Assembly (NCBI RefSeq): GCF_028751545.1 | Contig: NZ_CP071867.1 | Coordinates: 2,205,306 to 2,269,305, forward strand | Reading direction: 5' to 3' | DNA from: Gilliamella sp. B3022 | GTDB lineage: Bacteria > Pseudomonadota > Gammaproteobacteria > Enterobacterales > Orbaceae | DNA: 64,000 nt | Part shown: positions 6,442 through 14,541 of the stretch, one piece after another | Layout: each line of letters opens with the position of its first letter | Position numbering within the stretch: the first letter of the stretch is position 1 | Made by a program: the position numbers and the translations under genes | Notes under the pieces: model-generated | Database searches by the model: none | Told to the model about the DNA's origin: nothing | What the model saw: the letters and a program-made list of their open reading frames with translations, nothing else

Positions 6442-7853
6442 ATATAATACCTCATGATTTAGTTGCTGAGCAAGCTGTTCTCGGTTCAATGATGCTAGAT
6501 TTTGGATCTGAGCGTTGTCAAAAAGCAATTCGCAAATTGAAACAGGATTCATTTTACAATCGACAACATCAAGTTATTTTTGCTGAAATGATTGAATTAA
6601 GTCGAAAAAATCAGCCAATAGATTTAATCACTTTGTCAGACAGTATGGAGCAAAACGGAACCCTAAAAGATTGTGGTGGTTTAGCGTATCTTGCTGAGCT
6701 GTCCAAGAACACACCAACCATGACCAATATTATTGCTTATGCTGGTATTGTTCGCGATAAGGCTATTGAACGTTTTACGTTAAAAAAATTAAACGACTGT
6801 AGCGCGATGATTTTTGAAAAATCGACATTATCAACTAGTGATAAATTATCAGCTATTCAATCGCTATTTACACAAATTGATGACTACAACAAGACGGGAA
6901 AATCGTTAGGGCTTAAATCGCTATCAACCATTGCCAACAAATGGACCGAAACTCTAGATAAACGATTAGCAAATGCAGATAGTGCACGTGGGTTATCAAC
7001 TGGAATTAAAGCGCTAGATAAAAAATTATCACCAAAAGGATTGGTTCGAGGTTCATTATTTGTTGTTGGTGCTCGCCCCAAAATGGGTAAAACCACATTT
7101 GAAATTAACATGGCTCGCCATTGCGCAATGCATGACAATTTGCCAGTTTTGATGTTCTCACTAGAAATGCAAGATGAGCAAATGCTAGAAAATATTTTGG
7201 CTCAAGAGTCATGTGTCAATAGTGATATTTTCTACGATGGGGCATTAGGAACGGATGGCGGTGCGGAATTTTCGAGGGTTATGCATCATCTAAATGAGCT
7301 AACAAAAACTAATAACATCTACATTGATGATACCCCAGCTATTACCTTGTCACATATACGCTCAGAATCACGCCGAATGGCACGAGAGCGAGGTCAGATA
7401 GGTATGATTATGGTTGATTACTTGACACTAATGGGAAAGGAAAAAAACGTTGATGATCAACGAAACGACTTGATATACGGAGCTATTACAAAAGGTTTAA
7501 AAGCGCTGGCTAAAGAACTGAATTGTGTAGTTGTTCTGTTAACTCAGTTAAACCGAAACCTAGAATCACGAGCAGATAAGCGTCCAATACCTAGTGATAG
7601 TCGCGATACAGGTCAAATCGAACAGGATTGTGATTACTGGTTAGGAATTTATCGTGATGCTGTTTACAACGAAAGCGCAGATAAGAACTTGATGGAAATA
7701 AACGTAGCTTTAAATCGTCACGGTGCAGGTAATTTCACAGTATATGCAGGAATTAGTAATGGTCGCATTTATGAAGTTGATCAAGCCGAATCATACACTA
7801 AAGCACGCCCTGAGCCAGTGAAAAAAGAACGTAGATATGCGCAAGCTAGTTAA
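6438..7853 (+). CDS. dnaB: Phage replicative DNA helicase, DnaB family
   Basis: This encodes 471 residues. The N-terminal helical domain (PHDLVAEQAVLGSMMLDFGS) is the DnaB primase-interacting region. Walker A GARPKMGKTT is at 211-220 and Walker B MIMVDYL around Asp327, followed by VVLLTQLNRN (motif H3) and an R-finger region near SRDTGQIEQD. It unwinds the phage replication fork. The phage has its own helicase instead of a lambda P loader, so it follows a P22 gp12-like replication strategy. It is full length. Confidence 0.93.
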   Translation: MNIIPHDLVAEQAVLGSMMLDFGSERCQKAIRKLKQDSFYNRQHQVIFAEMIELSRKNQPIDLITLSDSMEQNGTLKDCGGLAYLAELSKNTPTMTNIIAYAGIVRDKAIERFTLKKLNDCSAMIFEKSTLSTSDKLSAIQSLFTQIDDYNKTGKSLGLKSLSTIANKWTETLDKRLANADSARGLSTGIKALDKKLSPKGLVRGSLFVVGARPKMGKTTFEINMARHCAMHDNLPVLMFSLEMQDEQMLENILAQESCVNSDIFYDGALGTDGGAEFSRVMHHLNELTKTNNIYIDDTPAITLSHIRSESRRMARERGQIGMIMVDYLTLMGKEKNVDDQRNDLIYGAITKGLKALAKELNCVVVLLTQLNRNLESRADKRPIPSDSRDTGQIEQDCDYWLGIYRDAVYNESADKNLMEINVALNRHGAGNFTVYAGISNGRIYEVDQAESYTKARPEPVKKERRYAQAS

Positions 7854-8046
7854 TCACTGCTCACAGGGACACTATCACATACTAGACAAAATAGCATATG
7901 ACTATGTTACAGCGCTGAAAAAACGAGGGGCAAACGTAGCAAAAATTAAACATGAACTAGTCGAACAAGTTAAAAAATATTCGGAAGAAGAGAAGGCAAA
8001 ATTAAGGGAGTTGATACAAAAATGGCAAAAAAACATAAATACATAA
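7837..8046 (+). CDS. Hypothetical small early protein
   Basis: This encodes 69 residues. The ATG lies inside the end of dnaB (17-bp overlap) and the gene's end overlaps the next gene. The C-terminal half (KHELVEQVKKYSEEEKAKLREL) is a charged helix. The N-terminus has Cys-x4-His-x-His (NHCSQGHYH), which might bind a metal. I recognise no family. It lies in the nin-like region of the early operon. Confidence 0.55.
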   Translation: MRKLVNHCSQGHYHILDKIAYDYVTALKKRGANVAKIKHELVEQVKKYSEEEKAKLRELIQKWQKNINT

Positions 8047-8216
8047 TCACGGCAAACGTCAAAAAAAACTTGCAGGAATGGGGCTGCATTTGGCGTTGTA
8101 GTGATAAAAAAATGACTGAAAAATCATTGGCTAAATCGCTGTCGTACGTTCGGGGCGGAGTTGGGCGGGATACAGTCCCTGTTGAGGTGCGTAATTTCCA
8201 GTGTGAGAGGGTTTAG
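8022..8216 (+). CDS. Hypothetical small early protein
   Basis: This encodes 64 residues and overlaps the preceding gene by 25 bp, with GGGAG upstream of the ATG. The sequence contains LQEWGCIWRCSDKK and ends GGVGRDTVPVEVRNFQCERV. The conserved-looking GGxGRDTVPVEVR stretch suggests a real phage family, but I cannot name a function. It is basic and soluble. Confidence 0.55.
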   Translation: MAKKHKYIITANVKKNLQEWGCIWRCSDKKMTEKSLAKSLSYVRGGVGRDTVPVEVRNFQCERV

Positions 8217-8218
8217 AT

Positions 8219-8473
8219 ATGGATTATTTTTTTGCTGTAATGATTTTTATAGCTTTAACTTTAAATTTTATTTTACTGTGCGGATTGGTTGGATCAGGTG
8301 CAAGTTCATCAATTCTTGATTTATTTGATAAAAAATTTAAGCAGTATCGATTAGCTGGAAGTTTGGCTAAAGCTGTAGAGAAAGCTAATAAGGACTTTAA
8401 AGCTGTGGTGATTATTCATGGTGATTATGAAATTTTAGTTGCTAGGAAAGTAAAAGGTTCAACCAATGACTAA
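8219..8473 (+). CDS. Small membrane protein
   Basis: This encodes 84 residues. A strongly hydrophobic N-terminal segment (MDYFFAVMIFIALTLNFILL) is a signal anchor. A soluble helical tail with many Lys residues follows (SLAKAVEKANKDFKAVVIIH). The gene starts three bases after the previous stop. Family unknown; its place in the early operon suggests an accessory function. Confidence 0.5.
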   Translation: MDYFFAVMIFIALTLNFILLCGLVGSGASSSILDLFDKKFKQYRLAGSLAKAVEKANKDFKAVVIIHGDYEILVARKVKGSTND

Positions 8474-8645
8474 ATTAACACAGCAAGAGATAAACGAACT
8501 AAGAAAAAGTTTTGAAATAGTGATCTGCAAGCAATTTGATGCTACTTATATCGAAAAAGATTGTAACGGTAATTATGTTAATGATTATGTTCAGAATGAA
8601 TGGATTAAAAACATTAATATTTTTAATTTGTTAAGCAATGACTGA
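8466..8645 (+). CDS. Hypothetical 59-residue protein
   Basis: The ATG at 8466 overlaps the preceding stop by eight bases and the frame ends at TGA 8643-8645. The product begins MTKLTQQEINELRKSFEI and ends NIFNLLSND. It is acidic and helical with two Cys residues (Cys21, Cys33). Overlap with its neighbour and codon use like the rest of the operon support translation. No family is recognised. Confidence 0.5.
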   Translation: MTKLTQQEINELRKSFEIVICKQFDATYIEKDCNGNYVNDYVQNEWIKNINIFNLLSND

Positions 8646-8666
8646 ATGAATTAAGGGCTAGTATAA

Positions 8667-9113
8667 ATGGATGATTTATGTCTACATTCAAGCAATATCA
8701 AATCAATTTTTAGCACTCTAATTGAGTTAGTTAAAAGCGAAAAACGATATCGGCTAACAATAAAAATTTGGAAAGACAAACGAACTATTGATCAAAACTC
8801 ACTATCTCATATGTGGTACACAGATATAGCCAAACAAGCTAATCAACGGTCAAAAACTAATTCATACACAATGGATAGCGTTAAACACGATTTAAAGGAG
8901 ATGTTTTTAGGATATGAGGAAATAGAACACAAAAACGTCACAACAGGAGAAATAACCAAAAAACTGGAGTTAATAAAAACATCCAATTTGGATAGTGGGG
9001 AAATGCATTTTTTTCTACAGCAGGTTGAAACGTGGTCATATCAAAATGGGTTTAAATTACGAATACCAAATGATAGTGAGTACAGAAAATTACAATTAGA
9101 GCAGGTGACATGA
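8667..9113 (+). CDS. ninB: NinB/YbcN-like recombination protein
   Basis: This encodes 148 residues. The motif KDKRTIDQNSLSHMWYTDIA (about residues 37-56) is the family hallmark 'R-(T/S)-x-(D/E)QN-x-x-x-x-x-W/Y'. The C-terminal part MHFFLQQVETWSYQNGFKLR is also typical. Lambda NinB (Orf) is a single-strand-binding recombination mediator that can replace RecFOR. It sits beside ybcO- and rusA-like genes, forming a recombination module. Confidence 0.75.
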   Translation: MDDLCLHSSNIKSIFSTLIELVKSEKRYRLTIKIWKDKRTIDQNSLSHMWYTDIAKQANQRSKTNSYTMDSVKHDLKEMFLGYEEIEHKNVTTGEITKKLELIKTSNLDSGEMHFFLQQVETWSYQNGFKLRIPNDSEYRKLQLEQVT

Positions 9114-9301
9114 TGAAGGCATTAATTTTTACATTTTTTATGATTATTTTTATCACTACAGGATTTATGTTTATGGCGTATGTGTGGAGCGGTGCAGATT
9201 TTTTTAATAAAGTTGTGGGAATGGTAGGGGGATTTTCGTTTTTCTCTAGTCTGTTTATGTCACCACTGTTTTTCATGTTTTATGATGAATGTGTGGGTTG
9301 A
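9110..9301 (+). CDS. Two-helix small membrane protein
   Basis: This encodes 63 residues and starts within an ATGATGA overlap with ninB. Two hydrophobic segments, about residues 4-28 and 36-58, fill almost the whole protein. No family is recognised. A holin role is unlikely because a holin is present next to the endolysin at 10.9 kb. Confidence 0.5.
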   Translation: MMKALIFTFFMIIFITTGFMFMAYVWSGADFFNKVVGMVGGFSFFSSLFMSPLFFMFYDECVG

Positions 9302-9307
9302 AAATTC

Positions 9308-9487
9308 ATGTCCAGAAAACACAAACTAATTAAAACAGGTTTTAAATGTCCAGAATGCAACGGCGAATGTGTATATAACATGGATTTGGATTTATTTGTC
9401 TGCAATCGTCCGTTGGTCAGTGTTAACGGTGAGATTTTAGGCTCATGCGGTAAATTTTATATGAACAAAACCAGAGCGAAATCATGA
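9308..9487 (+). CDS. Small zinc-ribbon protein
   Basis: This 59-residue gene starts with ATG at 9308 and ends TGA at 9487, overlapping the next gene by four bases (ATGA). Cysteines form a CPEC knuckle (residues 14-17), then C21, C32 and C47 (LGSCGKFY), a plausible zinc ribbon. Small zinc-ribbon proteins are common in lambdoid nin regions; the role here is unknown. Confidence 0.6.
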   Translation: MSRKHKLIKTGFKCPECNGECVYNMDLDLFVCNRPLVSVNGEILGSCGKFYMNKTRAKS

Positions 9488-9771
9488 GTAAATTAACAAA
9501 ATTAGCCAGAGGGCGTGAGTGCACCGTTAGGCTCCCGTGTTGTAACCACAACCCAGAAACAACCGTGTTGGCTCATTATCGATTAGCTGGTACCTGTGGT
9601 GTGGGTATGAAACCGAACGATTTACAGGGTGCATGGGCATGTTCGGCGCGTCATGATGAAATTGACCGTAGAACGAGGATGTGTGAACACGAATTTGTTA
9701 GGTTAGCCCATGCTGAGGGAGTTTTTAGAACTCAATATGAGTTAATAAAAGAAGAGGCAATAAAATTATGA
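9484..9771 (+). CDS. ybcO: YbcO-like HNH-type nuclease (DUF1364)
   Basis: This encodes 95 residues. RECTVRLPCCNHNPETTVLAH (from about residue 11) and later ACSARHDEIDRRTR match the YbcO family of lambdoid prophages, a small Cys/His nuclease with a treble-clef fold. It lies between a zinc-ribbon gene and rusA in a tightly overlapping string. It is thought to act in phage DNA recombination or branch processing. Confidence 0.85.
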   Translation: MSKLTKLARGRECTVRLPCCNHNPETTVLAHYRLAGTCGVGMKPNDLQGAWACSARHDEIDRRTRMCEHEFVRLAHAEGVFRTQYELIKEEAIKL

Positions 9772-10136
9772 TTCATTTAACGTTACCGTATCCGCCGTCA
9801 GTAAATAATTATTGGCGCATGTCACACGGTCGTTTTTATATTGATCAGAAGGGCGTAGATTTTAGAAATGCTGTGCAATCCATTGTATTGCAGGCACGAG
9901 CTAACAACAAGGTAAGAGGGCGATTAAAGGCTGAAATTTTCGCTATTATGCCAGATAGACGAGTTAGAGATTTAGATAATCTAAATAAGGCGATTTTGGA
10001 CTCATTAACATATTCACAGGTCATCGAGGATGACAAACATATTGATGATTTACGCATAGTTAGAGCTGGTTATGAAAAAAATAACGGTCGAATTGAAATT
10101 TATATCAGCGAGTTAATAGAGGGGGAGCAATGTTAG
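9768..10136 (+). CDS. rusA: RusA-type Holliday junction resolvase
   Basis: This encodes 122 residues. The sequence starts MIHLTLPYPPSVNNYWR. The catalytic Asp cluster lies in RRVRDLDNLNKAILDSL (about residues 64-80), with another Asp in IEDDKHIDDL (about 85-94). RusA dimers cut Holliday junctions made during phage recombination before packaging. It overlaps both neighbours by four to seven bases, so translation is coupled. Confidence 0.93.
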   Translation: MIHLTLPYPPSVNNYWRMSHGRFYIDQKGVDFRNAVQSIVLQARANNKVRGRLKAEIFAIMPDRRVRDLDNLNKAILDSLTYSQVIEDDKHIDDLRIVRAGYEKNNGRIEIYISELIEGEQC

Positions 10137-10636
10137 CAGAATATAAATACATTGATGATGAGCCAATTGAGCCCGCAAAACCTATTGCATCAGTTAGATT
10201 TCAATCCGATTATGATATTACGGACATTCTCACTCGTTGGGGTAATTGGGCTCGAAAAGAAGCTTATTTACAACAAAAAAACTTTAGTCTTTATAAATCA
10301 GAACAGGAACAATTTAAGGAGTCATGCTCAGATGATGATGGTTTATTGATTGATTCAATGATAACCGCATTAGGGAAAATGAAAACACAAAAATCACAGG
10401 ACGAGTATCATGTATTAAAACTATATTATTTCGGTGAAATTAGAATGTTAGACGACACAGTAATGATCGTAACTCAATCATTACGTGGTATAGCTAAAAT
10501 CACAGGGATAAACAAGGACAACGTCAAATCATTAAAGGAGAGCGGGGAGAGTTGCATTATTGGCATGCTGGCAATGCAAACAATGTTAACTGGCGTAGAG
10601 CTCGAGTTATTGCAAAACATTAGGTTATTAAAATAA
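10130..10636 (+). CDS. Late antiterminator, Q-like
   Basis: This encodes 168 residues. It is the last gene of the rightward early operon and is followed directly by a strong promoter and a close terminator, the hallmark of Q control. ILTRWGNWARKEAYL near residue 34 and LRGIAKITGINKDNVK (a helix-turn-helix-like stretch near residue 125) are typical of one Q/DUF1133 class. It should load on RNA polymerase paused at the late promoter and allow read-through into lysis and structural genes. The assignment rests partly on position. Confidence 0.75.
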   Translation: MLAEYKYIDDEPIEPAKPIASVRFQSDYDITDILTRWGNWARKEAYLQQKNFSLYKSEQEQFKESCSDDDGLLIDSMITALGKMKTQKSQDEYHVLKLYYFGEIRMLDDTVMIVTQSLRGIAKITGINKDNVKSLKESGESCIIGMLAMQTMLTGVELELLQNIRLLK

Positions 10637-10671
10637 TTCGATAAATAATTAAAATAATATAATGATAACTA

Positions 10672-10700
10672 TTGACTGTCTATACAATTAGTGGTATAAA
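10672..10700 (+). promoter_or_regulatory. Late promoter pR'
   Basis: TTGACT (10672-10677), an exact 17-bp spacer and TATAAA (10695-10700) form a near-consensus sigma-70 promoter. It lies 35 bp after the Q-like gene with no other gene downstream for 240 bp. The expected start is about 10707. Confidence 0.8.
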
Positions 10701-10726
10701 GATACTAACAATCAAGAATTGTATCT

Positions 10727-10752
10727 AAAACCGCTTAACTGCGGTTTTTTTG
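10727..10752 (+). terminator. Late leader terminator tR'
   Basis: AACCGC-TTAACT-GCGGTT (10729-10746) followed by a T-run is a strong intrinsic terminator. It lies only about 25-45 bp into the transcript from the late promoter, so late RNA is aborted unless Q-modified polymerase passes it. The remaining 190 bp up to the holin gene holds no ORF. Confidence 0.85.
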
Positions 10753-10941
10753 TGCTCAGTTTTTGGCAATCGGTGAGCATTTTTCATATTTTCTTCCTTT
10801 TTAATTAAGTCCGATTGCCATTTTTTATATCTAATTTTGAGTACCAACTCATCACAGAATCGGTAGCAATGCTAGACACGCACATAACTAACATTTAGCT
10901 AGTACGCTACCTCTCATTAAATCAAATTAAGAAATAAAAAA

Positions 10942-11166
10942 ATGGATAAATATTCTTCACCCGTCTCATATTTCTGGGGCGCTATATGTACGCTGTTTGG
11001 TGCCCTAAGTCTGAATGATATTGCTGTTGTGGTGGGTATCATTTTGTCTATAGCAACATTTATCATTAACTGGCTGTATAAACGACGAGATTTTTATCAC
11101 AAAAAGAACCTGAGAGAGCAATACTATGAAAAAAACAAAAAGAATAGTGACAGGTACGATTTGTAG
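10942..11166 (+). CDS. Class II-type holin
   Basis: This encodes 74 residues. Two hydrophobic helices (about residues 8-24 and 27-46) are followed by a charged tail WLYKRRDFYHKKNLREQ, the layout of S21-like holins. It precedes and overlaps the endolysin gene by 41 bp. It should form small pinholes that depolarise the membrane and release the SAR endolysin. No dual-start motif was seen. Confidence 0.85.
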   Translation: MDKYSSPVSYFWGAICTLFGALSLNDIAVVVGIILSIATFIINWLYKRRDFYHKKNLREQYYEKNKKNSDRYDL

Positions 11167-11659
11167 TGTTTCGGTAATTATCAGTATGGTATTAGCTAAT
11201 CACTCATCTGAAATCCGAACGAGCGAAGCAGGTCTTGAAATAATTGGTAATGCTGAATCATGCGTTAGAGAGCCATACTATTGTCCTGCGAATGCGTTAA
11301 CAGTCGGTATTGGATCAACTGTTAATGTTGAGCAAAAAACATATTCAGATGAAGAAATAGCTAAGCGCTGGGTGGATGATATTAAAACGGCTGAACAATG
11401 CATTAATCGTCATGCCAATGGTTTTCATCTACCGCAATCAGTCTTTGACGCTGTAACTTCAATTACTTTTAACGTAGGATGCACAAAAATGCGTGCATCA
11501 ACGATGTATAGATATCTAAATACTGGTGAATACAAAGCCGCGTGTAACGAGTTTCCAAAATGGAATAAAGCGGGTGGTAAAGTTTTGAATGGTTTAGTTG
11601 CTCGTCGAGAAAAGGAAAGGGCATTATGTCTATCTTATGCTTTATCATCGCCTCAATAA
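11126..11659 (+). CDS. SAR endolysin, GH24 lysozyme
   Basis: This encodes 177 residues. An N-terminal hydrophobic stretch (about 7-25) with small residues acts as a signal-arrest-release anchor. The catalytic pattern E-8aa-C-5aa-T is present (Glu44, Cys53, Thr59) in the region GNAESCVREPYYC then PANALTVGIGST. It cuts peptidoglycan after the holin depolarises the membrane. Several Cys residues may control activation by disulfide exchange, as in other SAR lysozymes. Confidence 0.92.
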   Translation: MKKTKRIVTGTICSVSVIISMVLANHSSEIRTSEAGLEIIGNAESCVREPYYCPANALTVGIGSTVNVEQKTYSDEEIAKRWVDDIKTAEQCINRHANGFHLPQSVFDAVTSITFNVGCTKMRASTMYRYLNTGEYKAACNEFPKWNKAGGKVLNGLVARREKERALCLSYALSSPQ

Positions 11660-11739
11660 TGGCGGTTAATGATGTCAACGGCTGGGGTTGGTTTTTATTT
11701 GTATCGTTATTGTTGAGTGATGAGTTATGTCTAAATTAA
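11626..11739 (+). CDS. Small membrane protein in the lysis cassette
   Basis: This encodes 37 residues with GGAAAGG five bases before the ATG. The sequence MSILCFIIASIMAVNDVNGW then GWFLFVSLLLSDELCLN holds one or two short hydrophobic helices around a Gly-Trp turn. It overlaps both the endolysin end and the Rz start in different frames. Similar tiny proteins occur between endolysin and spanin genes of lambdoid phages; their role is not established. Confidence 0.55.
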   Translation: MSILCFIIASIMAVNDVNGWGWFLFVSLLLSDELCLN

Positions 11740-12068
11740 ATACGTCGCTTATGGTAACGACAATAATATTATTTTTAGTGAGCGGATTTTCAATCTACTT
11801 CGCTTTCAGCTGCTGGCAAGATGAAAAAATCGCTAAAGAAAAAATTACAACGCTAACCGTTCAAATCGATCAGTTAAATAAAAACATCGAAAAAAACAAT
11901 CAAATCATTGCAGATAATGAATTATCAAAACGTGAACTAGAAAATCAATCACTAGAACGGCAGGAGCAAATTAATGAGCAACTTAAAGATAATGATTGTG
12001 CTAAGCAGTTTGTGCCTATGCCTGTTTCTGCAAGCTTGTACAACCGAGCGAAAAATATACGTAAATAG
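11727..12068 (+). CDS. Inner-membrane spanin, Rz-like
   Basis: This encodes 113 residues. An N-terminal transmembrane anchor (about 8-27) is followed by a long periplasmic coiled coil rich in Gln, Asn, Lys and Glu (about 35-90). With the outer-membrane partner encoded inside it, it spans the periplasm and fuses the membranes at the end of lysis. The overlapping gene pair is diagnostic. Confidence 0.85.
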   Translation: MSKLNTSLMVTTIILFLVSGFSIYFAFSCWQDEKIAKEKITTLTVQIDQLNKNIEKNNQIIADNELSKRELENQSLERQEQINEQLKDNDCAKQFVPMPVSASLYNRAKNIRK

Positions 12069-12225
12069 ACCGATACCAGCAAATCTATTAAGTAACTGTT
12101 TACCAAATTTACCACCTAATCCCATGACTTTTGGTGATAGCTTCCGATATAACGAGCATTTATTAAATGTCATTGAGAAGTGTAATGCAGATAAAAGGGC
12201 TATCAAGCAGATTGCTAATGAATAA
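11974..12225 (+). CDS. Outer-membrane spanin lipoprotein, Rz1-like
   Basis: This encodes 83 residues in the +1 frame relative to the Rz-like gene and extends past it. A signal peptide ends in the lipobox CLFLQAC (Cys22). A Pro/Asn-rich segment (NCLPNLPPNPM) resembles the proline-rich part of Rz1. It should be lipidated, moved to the outer membrane and bind the Rz C-terminus. Confidence 0.88.
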   Translation: MSNLKIMIVLSSLCLCLFLQACTTERKIYVNRPIPANLLSNCLPNLPPNPMTFGDSFRYNEHLLNVIEKCNADKRAIKQIANE

Positions 12226-12240
12226 AAGCGCGTCGGTTGA

Positions 12241-12873
12241 GTGTTAGCGCGACTAAATGATAAAAGCAAGCAGCCATCAAACTGGTTACGCCTTGATTCT
12301 ACTCAAGAACTAATCCAAGAATTGGAGCACTCCTCAAATATGAGGACTGAACAAAAAGCAATTGAGGTTATAAATGGTGGTAATTATCGAGGTACATATG
12401 TATGCAAAGAATTAGTTTATGCTTATGCTATGTGGATTAATGCAAGGTTTCATCTTTATGTGATCCGAACCTTTGATGAAGTAATCGAGCAAGATTATCA
12501 ACGACAACGATTAAGAGAATTGGCAAAAGTTGAATATAAGCTAATGACTGATGCAATAAAATTTGAGAAGGAACATCAAGAAAAGGAAGTTAAGTATTTC
12601 CACTTTAGTAATGAAGCTGATTTAATCAACCGTATAGCTTTAGGGATGACATCAGCGAAATTTAAAGTATTTCACGAAATTGGAAAGACAGAATCAATCC
12701 GAGATTATTTAACTCCGTGTCAAATTAAATGCATTACTGACCTTCAAAGAGCTAATACAACATTTATTCAATTAGGTATGGAGTTCGAAGATAGAAAAGT
12801 TAAGCTGATGGAGCTATTCAAACGAAACCATATTATTTCATTGTTTGATGAACAACATCATATAGCCGCCTAG
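12241..12873 (+). CDS. KilA-N domain protein, N-terminally truncated
   Basis: The frame codes for up to 210 residues from a GTG at 12241, directly after an in-frame TGA. It lacks the first strand/helix of KilA-N that normally precedes RLNDKSKQPSNWLR. The remainder (IEVINGGNYRGTYVCKELVY then AYAMWINARFHLYVIRTFDE) is a clear KilA-N core, followed by a helical C-terminal region. KilA-N proteins act as phage antirepressors or DNA-binding regulators. No ribosome site supports the GTG, so it may be a decayed cassette between lysis and packaging genes. Confidence 0.7.
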   Translation: MLARLNDKSKQPSNWLRLDSTQELIQELEHSSNMRTEQKAIEVINGGNYRGTYVCKELVYAYAMWINARFHLYVIRTFDEVIEQDYQRQRLRELAKVEYKLMTDAIKFEKEHQEKEVKYFHFSNEADLINRIALGMTSAKFKVFHEIGKTESIRDYLTPCQIKCITDLQRANTTFIQLGMEFEDRKVKLMELFKRNHIISLFDEQHHIAA

Positions 12874-12886
12874 TGCGGTTTTTTTA
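12865..12886 (+). terminator. Terminator after the KilA-N gene
   Basis: CCGC-CTAGT-GCGG followed by seven Ts. The KilA-N stop codon lies in its loop. The next gene begins 17 bp later with the sequence TGGAGAAAATTATG. Confidence 0.7.
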
Positions 12887-12902
12887 TTGTCTGGAGAAAA
12901 TT

Positions 12903-13298
12903 ATGACAAAGGGCGAAAAGAAAAAAATAGGTCGCCCAAGTGAACTAGCCGATTGTTTAGTCAAGGCTAAAGAATACTTGCTTGGGGACTATGAAACGTT
13001 TGGTGATGTAGTTCCAAGCGTTGCAGGTCTTGCTTGCTATCTCGGTAAGCACAAGTCATCAATGTATGAATATGCAAAACAAAACAAAGAGTTTTCCGAC
13101 ACGCTAGAAGCAATTAAAACGTTACAAGAGAATAAACTTATAAACGGCGGATTAGCTAGTTCATTTAATCCAACCATTACAAAGCTGATGCTATCTAATC
13201 ACGGCTATAGCGAAAAACAAGAAATCGATCATCAATCATCGGATAGTTCGATGTCACCAAAACCAACTCGAATAGAGCTGGTCGCACCCATAGAGTAA
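12903..13298 (+). CDS. terS: Terminase small subunit
   Basis: This encodes 131 residues from the ATG at 12903, seven bases after GGAG; the earlier in-frame GTG lies in the terminator. KKIGRPSELADCLVKAKEYL and VAGLACYLGKHKSSMYEYAK form a helix-turn-helix, and the C-terminus (KLMLSNHGYSEKQEIDHQS) is typical of P22 gp3-type small terminases. It recognises the packaging site and loads the large subunit, whose gene starts six bases later. Confidence 0.85.
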   Translation: MTKGEKKKIGRPSELADCLVKAKEYLLGDYETFGDVVPSVAGLACYLGKHKSSMYEYAKQNKEFSDTLEAIKTLQENKLINGGLASSFNPTITKLMLSNHGYSEKQEIDHQSSDSSMSPKPTRIELVAPIE

Positions 13299-13303
13299 AC
13301 ACC

Positions 13304-14539
13304 ATGACAACAGCACAAATACAGTTACCTAAAAAATTGATATCTGTGTTTGTGGCTGAAAATGTCAGGTATCGTGGCGCATACGGTGGACGAGGTAGCG
13401 CTAAAACTCGTTCATTCGCATTGATGACAGCGATTAAAGGTTATCAATTTGCAGAAGAAGGAAAAAGTGGCGTAATACTATGCGCTCGTGAGTTTATGAA
13501 CTCATTAGCTGATTCAAGCATGGAAGAAGTCAAGCAAGCAATTCACTCTATTGACTGGTTAAAAGATTACTACGATATTGGGCAGAACTATATCAGAACT
13601 AAAAACGGATTAGTTAGCTATGTGTTTTGTGGTCTACGTCATAATCTCGACAGCATTAAATCAAAAGCGCGAATATTGCTATGCTGGGTTGATGAAGCGG
13701 AAAACGTATCCGAAATAGCATGGCGAAAACTCACTCCAACAGTTCGTGAGACTAATTCTGAAATATGGGTGACATGGAACCCTGAAACAGAGGGAAGTCC
13801 AACAGATAAAAGATTTAGACAAAACCCACCTGAAAATTCAATCATTGTCGAACTAAATTATAACGATAACCCATTTTTCCCTGATGTTCTGGAGCAAGAG
13901 AGATTAAATGACCTGACCCGACTGGATTACGCATCATATGCTTGGATATGGGAAGGCGCTTATCTCGAAAACTCCGATAAACAAGTACTGAGTGGCTGTT
14001 ACAAAGTTGAGGCGTTTGACGATAATCTTTATAAAAAAGCCGACCGATTATTATTTGGCGCAGATTTCGGCTTTGCTAATGACCCGAATACATTAATACG
14101 GTCATTTATTCTAAATGATTGTCTGTATATTGAGTATGAGGCGTATGGTGTTCATATAGAACTGGACGAAATGCCGGCTTTTTATGATTCAGTGCCAGAA
14201 GCAAGAAAATGGATTATCAAAGGTGATTGCTCAAGACCTGAAACTATCAGCCACATCAAGCGCAAAGGCTTCAATATCTCAGCAGCTAAAAAATGGCAAG
14301 GCAGTGTTGAGGACGGTATCGCATTTCTGCGTGGATTTAAACAAATCATCATCCACCCTCGCTGCAAGCATGCAGCAGAAGAGGCGCGATTATATAGTTA
14401 TAAAATTGATCGCGTAACGGGTGAAGTTTTGCCAATTATTGCTGATACAAACAATCATTGCTGGGATGCTGTCAGGTACTCATTAGACGGTTACATTAAA
14501 CAAAGCAACGTTCTTGGCATATTAGTTAAAAGTAGGTAA
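13304..14539 (+). CDS. terL: Terminase large subunit
   Basis: This encodes 411 residues. The packaging ATPase has Walker A GGRGSAKT (residues 28-35) and Walker B CWVDEAE (127-133). The C-terminal RNase H-like nuclease begins with GADFGFANDP (252-261, metal ligand Asp254) and ends with NNHCWDAVRYSLDG. It is a PBSX-type terminase that cuts and translocates concatemeric DNA into the prohead. Full length. Confidence 0.95.
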   Translation: MTTAQIQLPKKLISVFVAENVRYRGAYGGRGSAKTRSFALMTAIKGYQFAEEGKSGVILCAREFMNSLADSSMEEVKQAIHSIDWLKDYYDIGQNYIRTKNGLVSYVFCGLRHNLDSIKSKARILLCWVDEAENVSEIAWRKLTPTVRETNSEIWVTWNPETEGSPTDKRFRQNPPENSIIVELNYNDNPFFPDVLEQERLNDLTRLDYASYAWIWEGAYLENSDKQVLSGCYKVEAFDDNLYKKADRLLFGADFGFANDPNTLIRSFILNDCLYIEYEAYGVHIELDEMPAFYDSVPEARKWIIKGDCSRPETISHIKRKGFNISAAKKWQGSVEDGIAFLRGFKQIIIHPRCKHAAEEARLYSYKIDRVTGEVLPIIADTNNHCWDAVRYSLDGYIKQSNVLGILVKSR

Positions 14540-14541
14540 AC

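Noticed and set aside
11952-12269. Minus-strand 105-residue ORF across the spanin genes
   Set aside because: It is antisense to the overlapping Rz/Rz1 pair, has no ribosome site and runs against the late operon.
12871-12880. Pasteurellaceae DNA uptake sequence (AGTGCGGT)
   Set aside because: I saw a single match, inside a terminator. A Pasteurellaceae genome would show dozens in 64 kb, so this is chance.
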